DNA from: Pseudevernia furfuracea
Lineage: Eukaryota; Ascomycota; Lecanoromycetes; Lecanorales; Parmeliaceae
Direction: 5' to 3'
DNA: 64,000 bases
Assembly: GCA_022315425.1 (NCBI GenBank)
Contig: JAIUPT010000031.1
Location: forward strand, 372,001-436,000
The first letter of the stretch is position 1. Every line of letters starts with the position of its first letter. Shown one piece after another: positions 11,936 to 23,303 of the stretch. The position numbers were made by a program, and so were the translations under genes. A model generated the notes under the pieces. The model ran no database searches. It was given only the letters and a program-made list of their open reading frames with translations, and was not told where the DNA came from.

Positions 11936-13462
11936 TTTTTTCGCTGAGGAATGCTACGTAAGAGCTTTGTGGTTAATTCGGGGCAGTAGCCTTTGTGCAG
12001 GTTGGGAGTGGGAAGGAGGCGGGAGTTCTTGGCGAGCGGAATGCCAAGCATCGGTGTAGGAAACATAGAATTTCAAGTTACGCATTAGGATTCCTCGCTC
12101 GACTTAATCGGTTCTATTTTATTATTCTTTCCTTCATTTTTACAGGCCTTTTTATATTGTTATATATTTCAATATAACTGAGCTAGCGCGAAATTCTTCG
12201 TCTCGGTTCACTGGAGTTTTCTATCTTACTCTGAACTGGCATTCTTGCCAAACACATCATAGACTCGTGACTCCCATTCTTATTCTTGGCTTGACATATT
12301 ATTGCGAGAAAACTCTCATTCGTACTCATTCAGCTCATGGCTGAGCTGCTCTCTGCAAAGCCGACCTACCATCTTTGACATACTGTGCATCATCACTCCG
12401 CAGTCTGTTCTTCTCCGCGGTGGTTTGCATGCTTTCGAAGCGAGGAGCCAGCAATGCTTGCCACTGGAATGCTTGGTGCTCATTTCGCAAGCAATTCTAT
12501 CATACACAAGATATCTCCACCGGGACTTAGCTCATCGGCGGTAAAAAAAAAGGAATTTCGACCGAGGGGAGCCTTTGCACGCCGGACACATCCCACATTT
12601 GACCCCAAGGTCACTGTGAAACATTGATAATTTTCTTAGCTCTATCGAGCTAGCGACCCTGAACCTGCGATCATGTGAATCGCGTACATCGTTCGGCGAT
12701 TTCGTTTAGGATCGGACAGCTGGATCCTAAGTAAGATCTAGACCCGACCTCGTCAGGTATGATGGCAGACGTGGAACGGGCGGCGAATTTGAACTTCTTA
12801 CGCGATGGTTACGACTGGTGTTCTAGGTATGCTTGAGAGATGTGATGCTGCTTCAAGCTCCTACGTGCTACGGTGTACTCTACGTTATCTTCCCTGGGAG
12901 CTGATTGGTCTAAGCCCGATTAGGTTTAGTGAGCCGCCTAGCGGTCCCAACCTCTAGAGATCTTTCCTCTTCGTAGATTTCCTCCTTCAAGATAGAACTT
13001 AGACAGTCAATCAATCATGCTTGCAACCATACAGCCATTGCTACTTCATGTGGAAAGAGGATCAGGATAACTTCTACAACCACTGAGTTTGTGATCGAAG
13101 AATTCAAGAAAGAACCTCAGTAGACGCCAGAGCCACAAGATTTTTGTCACCCAGCTGATTAGTACAACCACGAAACTCAGCAATTTTTTATGTCTCAGTT
13201 GCATACCTGTGGGAGTGACTAGTTCGGACTCCATTTTAAGCCTCTTCCCATTGCCATTCGTTCAGTCGACTACCTGGATAATCGCAAATCTCTAAATGTA
13301 TAAATACATAGTCTTGCATTGTCAAAAATGCGGCTAACAACAGCATCAGCTCAGTGGAGCCAAGCGCAGCGTCATCGCAGGCCTGTCCCCCTTTTCGGCC
13401 TGTGTCAAGTCCTAGATCTCGCAGCGATTCCTCGTCAAGGCGGTGTCTCCCAGACGAGTAAC
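11936..13462. other. Intergenic region, no supported gene
   Basis: About 1.5 kb lies between the divergent CWC27 and dihydroorotase genes. Short open frames on both strands are unconvincing. An AT-rich patch with TTTTATTATT-like and TATATATTT-like sequence is at about 12115-12175. The last few hundred bases should hold the dihydroorotase promoter. Confidence 0.5.
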
Positions 13463-14971
13463 ATGATGGACCTGACAACAATATCCCAACTTGAATTACC
13501 GTCTTCAGTGAGTTGGCCATCGTCTCAGGTTTTCTAACTTGACCTTCTTCAACATCTCCGTATTGATGTTCTTCATGCTGTCACAGGTCGACTTGCACTG
13601 TCACCTCCGGGATGGGGCCATGTGCGAGCTAGTTGCCCCTATGATTCGATCTGGTGGTGCAGACGTTGTTTATGTCATGCCAAATCTGCAGCCCCCAATT
13701 ACACAGATATTTCAGGCCCATCGTTACCACGAAACCCTGACACGACTAGCCCCTGGGGTTAGGTTTTTGATGTCACTTTTTCTTCATCCAAGTACGACTC
13801 CGGAAACGATTGCTGAGGCTGCTCGATCAGAAGTAATATACGGGGTCAGCGTTTCCCTACCATTATTGAACGGTCTATTTCTTAACAAGGATTAGATGAA
13901 ACTTTACCCAGCCGGGGTACAACTTCAAGGACTCCTACTCACGTTCGTTCTCCACAACTAACTGAAGCTAGGTTACTACTAATTCTCAGGATGGAATCAA
14001 GGATATTGAGCAGCTTTATCCAGTCTTCGACGCGATGCAAAATTTCGACTTGATTCTTAACGTCCATGGAGAACAACCAGGCGCCACGACATTGAGAGCC
14101 GAAGCAGAATATACTCCAGTCATTCGTAAAATACATGCGGCATTCCCTAGTCTACGAATAGTTCTCGAACACATCAGTACCCGGGAAGGTTTGGAAATTG
14201 TTCGTCAGTGCGGACCAACGGTATGGCGTTTTCGCTTCGGGCTGGTCTATGAAAAGCCATCATAGTTGATTCAGGCATAGGTGAAAGGGACAATAACTCC
14301 GCACCATTTAATGACCACGTTCGAGGACGCTGAAAAGGACGCTTTCAGCTTCTGTAAGCCCATTCCAAAGGTACTTCCTCCGTGCAGCACAACTATGTCC
14401 CTTACTTTTGGTGCTTTCGGCAACAGCGCATGATGAAATTGATTGGCCAGTACTGACTTGACTTGTAGACTCTAGCTGATCGCATTGCGCTCGTACAAGC
14501 AGTCGTTGATGGATCATCCAATTTCTTCTTTGGTAAGTAAACCCACTCAAGGCATATATCCACTCTGAAAGAAGCAAAGGTAGTGACTCTGCACCTCATC
14601 CTATTGAAAATAAGAAGACAGACAAAGAAAGTGAACGAGGCGGCTGTGCAGCCGGTGTATTCTCCATGGGGTGGACTACTGGTCTCGTCCTCGATGCCTT
14701 GGAAATCGGAACACACAACGGTTGGATTACGAAAGAACAGACTACGCGGGAGGTGATTGAAGGCTTCCTTTCTCGTTATGGACGGGACTTCTATAGAATC
14801 CCGACTTCATCCTTTCGTTCTGTCGACTCGGAACCACCTAAAACACGGATCCGCCTCGAAAGACAAGGTCAAACCATACCGAGGTCGATCACGTCTTCAG
14901 ATGGCAAAATAGAAGTTGTGCCATTTCGCAGAGGTGAGAAGACTTGGTCATTATGTTGGATAGATGGTTAG
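13463..14971 (+). CDS. URA4: Dihydroorotase (pyrimidine biosynthesis), possible frameshift
   Basis: Seven exons (13463-13507, 13587-13844, 13896-13916, 13990-14220, 14281-14370, 14469-14532, 14580-14971) give about 366 aa. The enzyme closes carbamoyl-aspartate to dihydroorotate in the cytosol. The zinc-site residues are all present: H-x-H in DLHCHLRDG, the bridging lysine in MKLYPAG, His in ILNVHGE, His in VLEHIST and Asp in FFGSDSAPHP. The problem is exon 3. In frame it reads PAG-VQLQGL, whereas the family has PAG-VTTNS; one extra base after position 13918 would restore VTTSRTPTH and a phase-matched GTTCGT donor at 13943. As written, an early donor (GTACAA at 13917) keeps the frame but deletes the TTNS loop. 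The alternatives are a sequencing error, a real lesion or an unusual splice. Confidence 0.85.
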
Positions 14972-15074
14972 GATTAGGATACCACTGTAAACGTGCTCCA
15001 GCACCAGATATCAGTTTGCTCGATATTTTCTGGCCTATAGCCAATCTGCCGCCTTGTGTCACAATTCAAGCCAG

Positions 15075-15535
15075 TCAAATGAATTCGCAAATACAACAGC
15101 TCTTTCCACGTTCTTTGTGCAGGAAGAAGCGAGGGATGGCAGAGACGGAGTGGAGTTGATCTACAGCAAAATCAGCTCAAGACAACACACACAGCAGGGG
15201 CACGTTTATCAATCAACTTACATTCCCTTTCATCCCTAATTTTCCACTCCAACTTCCAAGTATCCACATCATCGGGTGGACGCGAAACGATGACCATGCA
15301 GGAATCTCGGTCTTCGCTAAGGTGGATGTACTTTAACTCCTGTGAAATTATCAGTCAGAGAAAGTATGATGCACATTTCTATACGACATACAAGCTCATC
15401 CAGCAACCAGCGGCCCGTAAAAGACGTCTTGCTCAGACCCAACCCGTCAAAATTCGATTCGTGTACCTCAAGACGACGGAGCTGACCACTAATGTCGGCC
15501 CATATCATCTCAGTCCAAGATTCGAGTGTAGACAT
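15075..15535 (-). CDS. Small unknown protein, WADISGQLRR family copy A
   Basis: Exons 15392-15535, 15222-15339 and 15075-15160 give 115 aa. Exon 1 holds the motif IWADISGQLRR, then FDGLGLSKTSFTGRW. Exon 2 is beta-like, with DSCMVIVSRPPDD and TWKLEWKIRD. Exon 3 starts YQLHSVSAIP. Copies at 15913-16337 and 20436-21302 have the same order, an intron 1 at the same place (phase 0, 48 codons in copies A and B) and an intron 2 in phase 1. Matching introns across divergent copies show that these are genuine genes. There is no signal peptide or membrane segment. The family was not recognised and the function is unknown. Confidence 0.65.
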
Positions 15536-15912
15536 GGTGCTGGTAAAGGTGAGCGTGTTGGTATGGTGGATGTTTTGGGTAGGTGTGAGGAAGAGGGGGA
15601 GTGTGGTTGTGAAATGAAAGGGGAGATTGTGCGAAAGATGTGAATACTGCGCTAACTTGATTTGCCCCCTTCCTCGGCCTTCACCGTCAACAACCTGAAT
15701 CCCATTTTTGCATGTTCGAGAGGGAAGGTATTCTATCATTGCTTGTAAAGTTATGCTCTAGTTATCGACCTGATCTCCATGCTTTAAACACATCTTGTCA
15801 TCGACTCATGTTTCATCAACCCCTTCAGACCGGATTGGACGCTCTAGCCCTCGCCGCCATCTTCAACCGGCAGAAAGCAATCTCTGATCTTGACTCTACC
15901 ACTTTGGTCCGT

Positions 15913-16337
15913 CTAAGGTCCAGGGAAATTGGAGATTGAATGATAAACATCTGTGGGTCCAGCAGTTTAGCAGCGGGTCTGCATGGTGACCTAAATATTA
16001 CCATCACTCACTTGCCTGGCCGTCTTTGTAATACCACTTCAATGTCCACGTCTCAGACTCCAAACCACCTGGTTGAACGACCACGAACATTGCATCCCTT
16101 CGACTGTCTAGAAATGTGTATTTGAAACCCTGCACAGAACTTCTAGTACAGGCCATGGTATGTGAAGTTGTTTTGGGGGGGAGGGAGGTTTACCAGCTCT
16201 CCGATCAGCCAGGCTCCGGCATATGAGTTCATGCTAAGATACAATCCATCGAAGTTTCTTTGGTTGACGCCATGACGGCGGAGCTGGGCGCTGATGTCTG
16301 AGTAAAAATAGCCCCTCCACTGTGCGAGCGTTGTCAT
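15913..16337 (-). CDS. Small unknown protein, WADISGQLRR family copy B
   Basis: Exons 16194-16337, 16012-16129 and 15913-15950 give 99 aa. Exon 1 reads YFYSDISAQLRR, then NFDGLYLSMNSYAGAW. Exon 2 has DAMFVVVQPGG and TWTLKWYYKDG. The short exon 3 reads VYHSISNFPGP before the stop. Exons 1 and 2 have exactly the same lengths as in copy A (144 and 118 nt) despite low sequence identity. The third exon is cut short relative to copies A and D. An in-frame ATG at 16442 could extend the N terminus by 35 residues. The function is unknown. Confidence 0.6.
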
Positions 16338-17440
16338 GGTGTTTAATGCAAGTTTCCGGATCAAAGGTGGTGATGTTAGCAAGTTGGGAGGTTGAACGCT
16401 GACTACCGAAGTTGTTGAGGTGATGTTGAAGCAGGAAGTCACGGTGTGGACAATGTTCAGGAACTCATGTCAAAGAACTCACTTAAGAATTTCGCATTCT
16501 ACCTCATCAGTGATCGGCTATCCCTCGACTACTTACAAAAACACCATGCGGGTGTTTATCTTAGTATCTCACGTTACTATCGACCCTCTATTCAGCCCTT
16601 ACCAACTTTCAAGCATCCCTCCCAAGGACACTCGACTGAACCCATCTCGAACCATTGGATTCCCTTTCTCATAAACCTCGCAACATTTCTGTGACCGCAA
16701 AGCCGGTATGAATAAAGTGATCCAATGTGTCGCGAATGGCTCCTTGCGAGATCTTTGCGCGCTTCAAAGTTTTGAAACTGGGCAACTTTCATATCTTGAA
16801 TTGCATACTACCTCATACAGTGAGCCAGGATCTTTCTGAGTCCCAGATTCGCTGACGTTCCACCATCGTCAACCAAACTACTGTCTCTGCTGTCTCGTTG
16901 ACACTGCCATCGACGACTCTCTCAGCATTCTTAGCTCGCAGTCGCTCGAGGAGGATTTTACCCGACTAAAGGCTGTCTATACCGGAATGGTGCCCTTCCC
17001 GGACGGCCCATCTGGGGAGAGGGGAAGAGACTCTTTCCGAGATCAGGCGTGCAATAATGCTGGTTGTAGCTATGACAGATTTGCGTCATACGGATAGGGT
17101 GGCCCATTAAGAAGGCTCGGCTTTTGACCAGTCGTTCAGTACCATGTATTATAATATGGACCCAATGGCTTCCCCTGGATCAACCAGCCTACCACTGTTT
17201 TTTCAAGCCGATGTCTCATTGTTAGAAGATCCAAGCAACAATTGGCGCGCACCGTTCCAAAGCCATTGCCCTCAAAATCGCTCACTTTAGCGGGGCAGAG
17301 TCATATCATCAAGTCCCTTCTGTTCTATTGTACATCCATGGGTTATATTTTTTAATACGGAATGCACTGCTTTCGAAATATTATGGTGTCGTTTACATCA
17401 GTATTCACAAGTCCAGGATATCCGCAAGACTTCTCGAATC
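16338..17440. other. Intergenic region, no supported gene
   Basis: Only short, random-looking open frames occur between family copy B and the aspartic-protease-like gene. The last 150 bp include a TATA-like stretch near 17345 that could serve the downstream gene. Confidence 0.45.
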
Positions 17441-18640
17441 ATGTTGGTGCCTGCCTCTTTATTGTCCACTGCTTCTTTGCTCCTGACTGTCAGAGCTGCG
17501 GCTTCTACAACTAGTGCTGTCTGTGTCCCGAGTCCCACTTACGCTCCGGATTCCATCTCACGCTTCATCCCCTACGCCAACGATGCCAGAAACCCAGGCC
17601 TCATAAACGATCTCGCTTTCAACTTCTCAATTGCAACGTCCTATTCACCACAGGTATACAATTTCACCGCCTCAATGGACACAGGCTCTACAGGCGTCAC
17701 GATCGGAGCCGAACAACTGGGCCTTCGCTACAAAAACCTCACAAAGTATCAGCCAGGCAGCGAATTCCTGAGCAGCAGTGGTGTCTTCTGGGAGGGGTAC
17801 TGGATCAACGCAAGCGACGTGAACCTCACCTTTACGGCCGCCAACCTGACCGCCAAAGTTCCGATCCTTGCAGTCACAAAAACGAGCATCTGTGGCAATT
17901 TCCATAACGGCACATGTCAAGAAGCTAGCAAGACGAACATCACCCTCTGGCCCACGCACATCCGCTACTTAGGCGTCGGTTTCGGTCGATGGAGCACGCA
18001 GCAGCCGGCCGGAACCCCCGACAAGGTTCCCTTGACAAACATCGCATTTGTGGATGGCGCGCCAGTGGCCGGGGGCGCGATGCACGTTGGATATGTGATC
18101 AATTCCACCGGTGTCGAGGTTGGACTAACCTCCAAGAATACCCAGGGCTTCGCAAGTACCAAGCTAGGACTTACCCCAGGATCTCCAGCGCCGCGCGATT
18201 GGGCACAGGTCAATATGTCCCTTGCCGTCGACGACTCACACTGGAATGATGGCTCCGCGCTCTTCGATACCGGCATCAGTCAGTCATACATCAGAGTTGA
18301 TGAGGAAACCACAAGACAGCTTCAAAAGACGCTGATTATGGATCGTGGGAAAAATCACTCGGTGCTCACGCCCAAGAGTAAGGTCCACATGCGCATTGGC
18401 ACCGCGCCCGATGTCATTGCCTACTACAATGTTACTGTCGGTGACAAACGCAACATCGTGAGACCTTATCGCGGCGAATTCAGGACCGAGGCGGCGACTG
18501 TACCGGCGTTTTTGAATACTGGAAGGTATTTTTACAAGGGGTTCGATGCATTTTTTGATGCGGAATGTGGCTGGTTTGGACTCAAATGGAAAGGAGAGCC
18601 TGGAGATGAAGATGGCGGACAGTATTCGACTGGCATTTAG
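17441..18640 (+). CDS. Secreted aspartic-protease-like protein (pepsin fold)
   Basis: A single 399-aa exon begins with a hydrophobic signal-peptide-like N terminus (LLSTASLLLTVRAAAS). Two catalytic-type motifs are placed as in pepsin-family enzymes: MDTGSTGVTIG near residue 80 and ALFDTGISQSYI near residue 275. Several N-x-S/T sites (for example NFS, NLT, NST and NMS) agree with secretion and glycosylation. The spacing and two-lobe length fit family A1, and both aspartates are present, but the surrounding sequence is far from standard fungal pepsins. It could be an active extracellular or vacuolar protease or a non-proteolytic relative. No intron was needed. Confidence 0.75.
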   Translation: MLVPASLLSTASLLLTVRAAASTTSAVCVPSPTYAPDSISRFIPYANDARNPGLINDLAFNFSIATSYSPQVYNFTASMDTGSTGVTIGAEQLGLRYKNLTKYQPGSEFLSSSGVFWEGYWINASDVNLTFTAANLTAKVPILAVTKTSICGNFHNGTCQEASKTNITLWPTHIRYLGVGFGRWSTQQPAGTPDKVPLTNIAFVDGAPVAGGAMHVGYVINSTGVEVGLTSKNTQGFASTKLGLTPGSPAPRDWAQVNMSLAVDDSHWNDGSALFDTGISQSYIRVDEETTRQLQKTLIMDRGKNHSVLTPKSKVHMRIGTAPDVIAYYNVTVGDKRNIVRPYRGEFRTEAATVPAFLNTGRYFYKGFDAFFDAECGWFGLKWKGEPGDEDGGQYSTGI

Positions 18641-18905
18641 GCTTGTTGTAGGTACTAGGTCTAACGACAAGCCATTCTGTTGTTTTCATACGTAGAGTGG
18701 AGTAGGCCGCGTTATATGTTTGCTGTGCGGCGATAACATGAAGAGAAAACCTTTGTGCTCAGCACCTTCTTGTCCACAATCAAGCAAAGCACCTGGTTTT
18801 AGCTTCATCAAGTTCACGTACCCCCAAACCCACCGACCACACCACCAAAACTCTATTCAAGCCAACCCACACACTCCTATCAAGCCGACCATCAGACCAC
18901 ACACC

Positions 18906-19294
18906 ATGCGCTCAATCATCAAACTCGTCAAGGTAGCTGCCATCTACCTCTGCCCCATTCATTCATCGCCCATCAGCAACTACTCAGCGCGCGTGTGCTC
19001 GAACACGACGTTAAATACAACGCGGTCATCACCGAGCTCCTTGACCATACCTCTCGCACCGTAGAGCCGCTCCCCAAGGCTCTACCAGAGCAGAGGCGAG
19101 CGGTCAAAAAGCAGAACGTCGATCTGCTTGGAAAAGTATGATGTGCTACGGAGACCCCTAGCTGGATGTGTCTATCGCTTCTGTTGAACGAATTAGGACT
19201 GGAATCGCAGGTCCTGGTCGCGGAGTGGGAGTTGCACGAGTTGGGGAAGGAAGAGGAGATGGCTGCAAAGGCTGGGTCGGAAGGTGAGAAGTAG
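18906..19294 (+). CDS. Small hypothetical charged protein
   Basis: Three exons in consistent phase 0 (18906-18932, 18977-19135, 19211-19294) give 89 aa. The protein opens MRSIIKLVK, continues with helix-forming charged sequence (EHDVKYNAVITELLDHTSR, KALPEQRRAVKKQNVDLL) and ends LHELGKEEEMAAKAGSEGEK. A coiled coil is likely. After the TAG stop the same frame continues as LEAWKAEGEEVVED to a TAA at 19337-19339, as if the protein was once longer. No family was recognised. The model rests on splice phase and composition only. Confidence 0.4.
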
Positions 19295-19824
19295 TTGGAG
19301 GCGTGGAAGGCTGAGGGGGAGGAGGTGGTAGAGGACTAATCCATATCATGTCATTTCAGCGACTGCAAGGTCACCGACATCGGCCAAATCGAGGGCCAAA
19401 TCCCGTCAATCGCGCCCTCTATGAGTGAGGGTGATGTGGAAACCTCGAGACCAATCAAAAGAAAATTCAGACGGTGGGCCCTCGTCAAGAAGCTCAGGTA
19501 ATCAGGCCTCTGAAATCATACTCTGCGCCTGGTGCATCTGCCCTCTACCTTAATGAACAACATCTCTGCCGTTTATGCCTTTTTGCGTCCTTGGAAAGTG
19601 TTTTCCTTTCCTGCGTTGCTCTAGCTATCCATCTTATCTCATCTCCTCATGAACACCTCAACCTTTGTGCCTCAACCCCTTCACAACGCGATATCAAAAC
19701 CGGACTTGGAAGAGCATCGAACCGCGGAAGAGGGACGCTGGAGCCAAAAGATCTCCGTACCACCGAGAAAATTTCGAGGGCAGCCGGAAACATAGCGCAC
19801 GACTTCGTCCAATTTCCCCTCTAT

Positions 19825-20181
19825 TTAGCACAATTTCCAATTAGATGGAATGAGCCTCAAAGACATCCGCACCTTCACCTCCAATCTAAGCATCCAAAAA
19901 AATTCCCCGGCCCCATATGCGGGTGCGATGAATTCGACCGTGGCGGCCTCGCTTGCCGTGGTGCTGTGTTGGTTATATACGCGCCTCCTGAATCAGCAGT
20001 CTGGTTTGGTGAATGGTATGAAATGGAGTGCCGGGAGGGGCGTATGCAGTACCAGCAAGCTCCATGGCCATGCGCCATTCGTAGCATCCTTGACGAGTGA
20101 GTCGTCGAACTTTGTTTCCCCATTGGTGTTTAGACGGAGGAGTTGATCGTTAATGTCGGACCAGGGGCGGCCGCGCGCCGG
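19825..20181 (-). pseudogene. Decayed copy C of the WADISGQLRR small-protein family
   Basis: The minus strand reads RPWSDINDQLLRLNTNGETK, then FDDSLVKDATNGAWPW, matching exon 1 of copies A, B and D. Downstream another frame reads EAATVEFIAPAYGAGEFFWM, matching exon 2 of copy D (MATVRVLIPEKPMGEQWQL). No ATG precedes the first part in frame (a TGA intervenes), and no splice pair joins the two parts in phase. It is most likely a broken tandem copy. Confidence 0.5.
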
Positions 20182-20435
20182 ATGGAGAGGTCGGAAATAT
20201 CAAGTGGGAGGTGTTGGTAAGAGGTGTTGGTCAGAGGTGTGGCATTGAAGGATGTATAAGAAGCGAACAAATAGTGCGTTGACAGATGGGATTTTTGCAG
20301 ATCTCTAAAGCGACAACTTGCACTGAGCTCCGAGGAGTGGTGGACATGCAGCAACATCATACAATTCGCTACCCAGTAAAGATAAAGATATCACCTACAC
20401 CCAAAGCTATTCCGTACTCTTATCAACTTTCGCAT

Positions 20436-21302
20436 CTAGTTCTCCTCGGCCCATGTTCCCTCGTCCGCATCTGTCATTATACCCCGGATCATTGCATCGA
20501 ACTCATCCGCTGGCTCAGGGTCAAACTCTGAGGGTCCAAGCCCGTAATCTTGCATGAATGGTGGAAGCGAGAAATCGGTCAGTGAGTGTGTATGGCCGGC
20601 TAGACATCTTCGTCAGCGTTAATGTCAAGCGTAAGAAGCCATATGAATTAACTTGCGGTTGGTTTCAAGTGCTAGACAGGTTTGATGGTCGATGGGGTCT
20701 ATCGTGGTCGCAGAGTGGAATTGGCCTAGTTCCTTGTCAATTAAACGTCCTTCCAAAAGAGAGCTGACCGCTGGGAAAGCAGACTTACGGCCGTTTGGAT
20801 CCCTCTGGCGTTTGATAGTCCACAACAGCTGCCACTGCTCACCCATCGGTTTCTCCGGGATCAAGACCCTGACGGTGGCCATGTTCCTATCACCGCCAAG
20901 CTGTTCGTATTCTCTGCGCTGCACACAGCATCAGCATCCCCAACGGGTTTGGCCGAAAGATGGGACAAAGCACGGCATACTTACTACTTCTCTTAGGATC
21001 AACGAGCCAGTAGCGGTATCTCTCTTCAATAACAGCCCGTCAAACAGGTCGTTAGAGATAACAGAAAAGCGCCGAAGTTGACCGGATATGTCTGCCCAAA
21101 GGGTGTTGACCCAATCTGCGCGGGTCGTGGGAGCTTTGAGTTTAATTGTGGACTTGGGGTTCGGTCTCATTACCAGAGTTTGCTGTGGAAGTGAATTCTC
21201 GTGATACTCTATTTCTGGCATCTGGGAAGCCCCAGATTCCGCGGTAGGTTCAAGGGCCGAATCCATCTTCAGGGGAGGCAGCGTCTCATGATTTTGCTCC
21301 AT
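20436..21302 (-). CDS. Unknown protein, WADISGQLRR family copy D (long form)
   Basis: Exons 20985-21302, 20789-20918, 20653-20725 and 20436-20607 give 230 aa with matching phases. An N-terminal extension of about 60 aa precedes TLWADISGQLRR and FDGLLLKRDTATGS. Exon 2 has MATVRVLIPEKPMGEQWQLL, exon 3 RQFHSATTID, and exon 4 an acidic tail (SEFDPEPADEFDAMIRG, ending GTWAEEN). Intron 2 (20726-20788, 63 nt) has no stop and keeps frame, so it may be retained. Intron 3 uses a weak GTTAAT donor. Copy D is larger than A and B, and its acidic tail is specific to it. The function is unknown. Confidence 0.6.
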
Positions 21303-21685
21303 ACCGGATATCGGTTAAGGCCAGGATAAGGAGAAACGAAGAGGAAGAGCTGAGCGTAATGTATGTCAGCCTTGGGAGTGTTGTTGATAGAAAGGTGTTG
21401 TGTTAGCTGGGAAAGGTCCAAAGTGTTCAAGGCACGACTGGGCACGAATGGTAAAACTATGTTGCTAGATGGCTAGCGGAACCGTTAGGTGTCAAAGACT
21501 TCGTGTTCAAAGAGCAGCAATTGTTGTGCAGGATGGGTGTCAGGCCGGCAAACGTGACGCTAGACAGTTGGCAAATCTGCCCGAGGTCAAAATCTGTGAT
21601 CGGTAGCTTTGCAAGATGAGCGAGGAGCCTGGAAGAGTGATAACTGCCAGGGTTGCAAATCTTTAGACTGGGGATGGTTCATCCA

Positions 21686-23108
21686 CTATATCGTCCCTCC
21701 ATGCTCCATCAAATCGACCCCTCCTCTTACCACACCCACCAACCCTCCAGTTTGCACAACCTCACTACCTCCACCACTCAACCTATACTCCACTTCCGCG
21801 AGTCCTGAGAGCCATACTACCCTCGTTTGTGGTGGTACTTCTAGTTTCGCCAGCTCCTCCCCTACTGCTGTTAGTATGTCTGCTAATGCAAGGCCTTTGT
21901 TCGCTTTAAGAATGTTGATGGTGTTGAGGCAGGAGGTGACGTCGGAGGTTGACATGAGGGTGTCAATTATGAGTTGAATGTCAGAAGGGTGAGGAGCGGC
22001 GATGCAGTCGTATATTGTGGTGTTGGTTATCATTTCACGCTTGGGGTTCTTGGGTGGCGGTTGGCCTTTGATGTGTAATGGTGTGCCTGAACACAATGTG
22101 AGCGGAGCTCATTGACGCATCGAAGCTTTGCACGAAAAGCGCTGAGAGCTGAGAGAAAGAAACATACTGCTTGCATGACATGCTTGAAGAACGTTTAAAG
22201 CTCTCCTCATGTCACCTTTGCTAAGTCGTACCAAACTATCGACGGCTTCCGGCTGGATCTTTACATCCTCCTTTTCGATGACGAGATCGATGAGCTGCCG
22301 AATATCTGGTTCTTTCAGAGGGCTGAACCTGAACCTCGTGCATCTTGACAGCAATGCTGGGGATAACTTGTGGGTGTAGTTGGCGATTATGCAAAAGCGC
22401 GTATTGGCCGTGTATTTCTCCATGATTCTCCGCAGTGCCATTTGAGCCACTGACGTCATGGCATCGGCCTCGTCCAGAACGATAAGCTTGTAAGCTCCTA
22501 ATGAAGGCGTGTCCCCGGCCTTGGGCCCTGCTGAAAAGATCTGCTTCGTACCTGATATTTCCATCAGCATCGTGTAGAGTCCATCTACAACGCTTGTGCA
22601 CACTGGCAAAGGTCTTAATTTGTTCCCGCACCACGTCGATGCCTCTATCATCACTAGCATTGAGCTCCAGCACCATCTGCCTCATGTTTCTGTTGCCGTA
22701 GATTCTCCGTGCTAACGCGAGTACTGTTGATGTTTTGCCAGTGCCTGGTGGGCCGTAGAGTAGGAGATGTGGTAATCGCTATACTAAGATCAGCCTGTGG
22801 CAGATTGCACGGAGTCCGAGTATGTAAACATTTGTATCGACGAATTTGTTGATCGTGGCTAAAATGTCTTGGTGGCCCGAGACATCGTCCAATGTATTCG
22901 GTCTATACTTCTCTACCCTGTGATGATAAGCCTGGCTCCTCAAAACTGGCAAGAAAGTCTGCAATCACCATGGTAGACTGTCCTCTGCTTCTACGGGCAG
23001 GTTTGCGGCACTTCTTTTGCCCTTTGCATTGGTGTTGTCAGAGGTAAATATGACCGACTCCTTGATCGGAGCGTCGTCCACATCCATTTCGTCTTCATAA
23101 TCCGACAT
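21686..23108 (-). CDS. RFC3: Replication factor C subunit 3 (clamp loader)
   Basis: Exons 22969-23108, 22830-22917, 22604-22778, 22168-22551 and 21686-22086 give 395 aa. After an acidic N terminus comes VEKYRPNTLDDVSGHQDI, Walker A in LLYGPPGTGKTSTVLALA, the RFC box MVLELNASDDRGIDVVREQ, Walker B in KLIVLDEADAM, and the sensor and arginine-finger region IIANYTHKLSPALLSRCTRF. The collar domain forms the C terminus. This signature is that of yeast Rfc3 (human RFC5), part of the ATP-driven complex that loads PCNA. The gene is divergent from ARC18, with only 195 bp between start codons. Confidence 0.93.
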
Positions 23109-23303
23109 GTTGGCAAGAGAAAATGAGAAATTGTATTGTCACTCGAAGTATTGCTTTGTTTGTAGAGACATGCATCGTGCATGAAGTTGCGACGCGAGGC
23201 GCGTAAAGTGGAAGATCGATGTCAGCCCTATCAGGCTTGGCATTTTGAATGCGATTGTCTCGGGCTTTGGAGTTTACTTTATAACTGCAATACCTCAGCC
23301 AAT

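Noticed and set aside
15980..16020. GC donor (CAG|GCAAGT) for intron 2 of small-protein copy B
   Set aside because: An ordinary GTGAGT donor four bases on gives the same exon length and phase as copies A and D, so no GC intron is needed.
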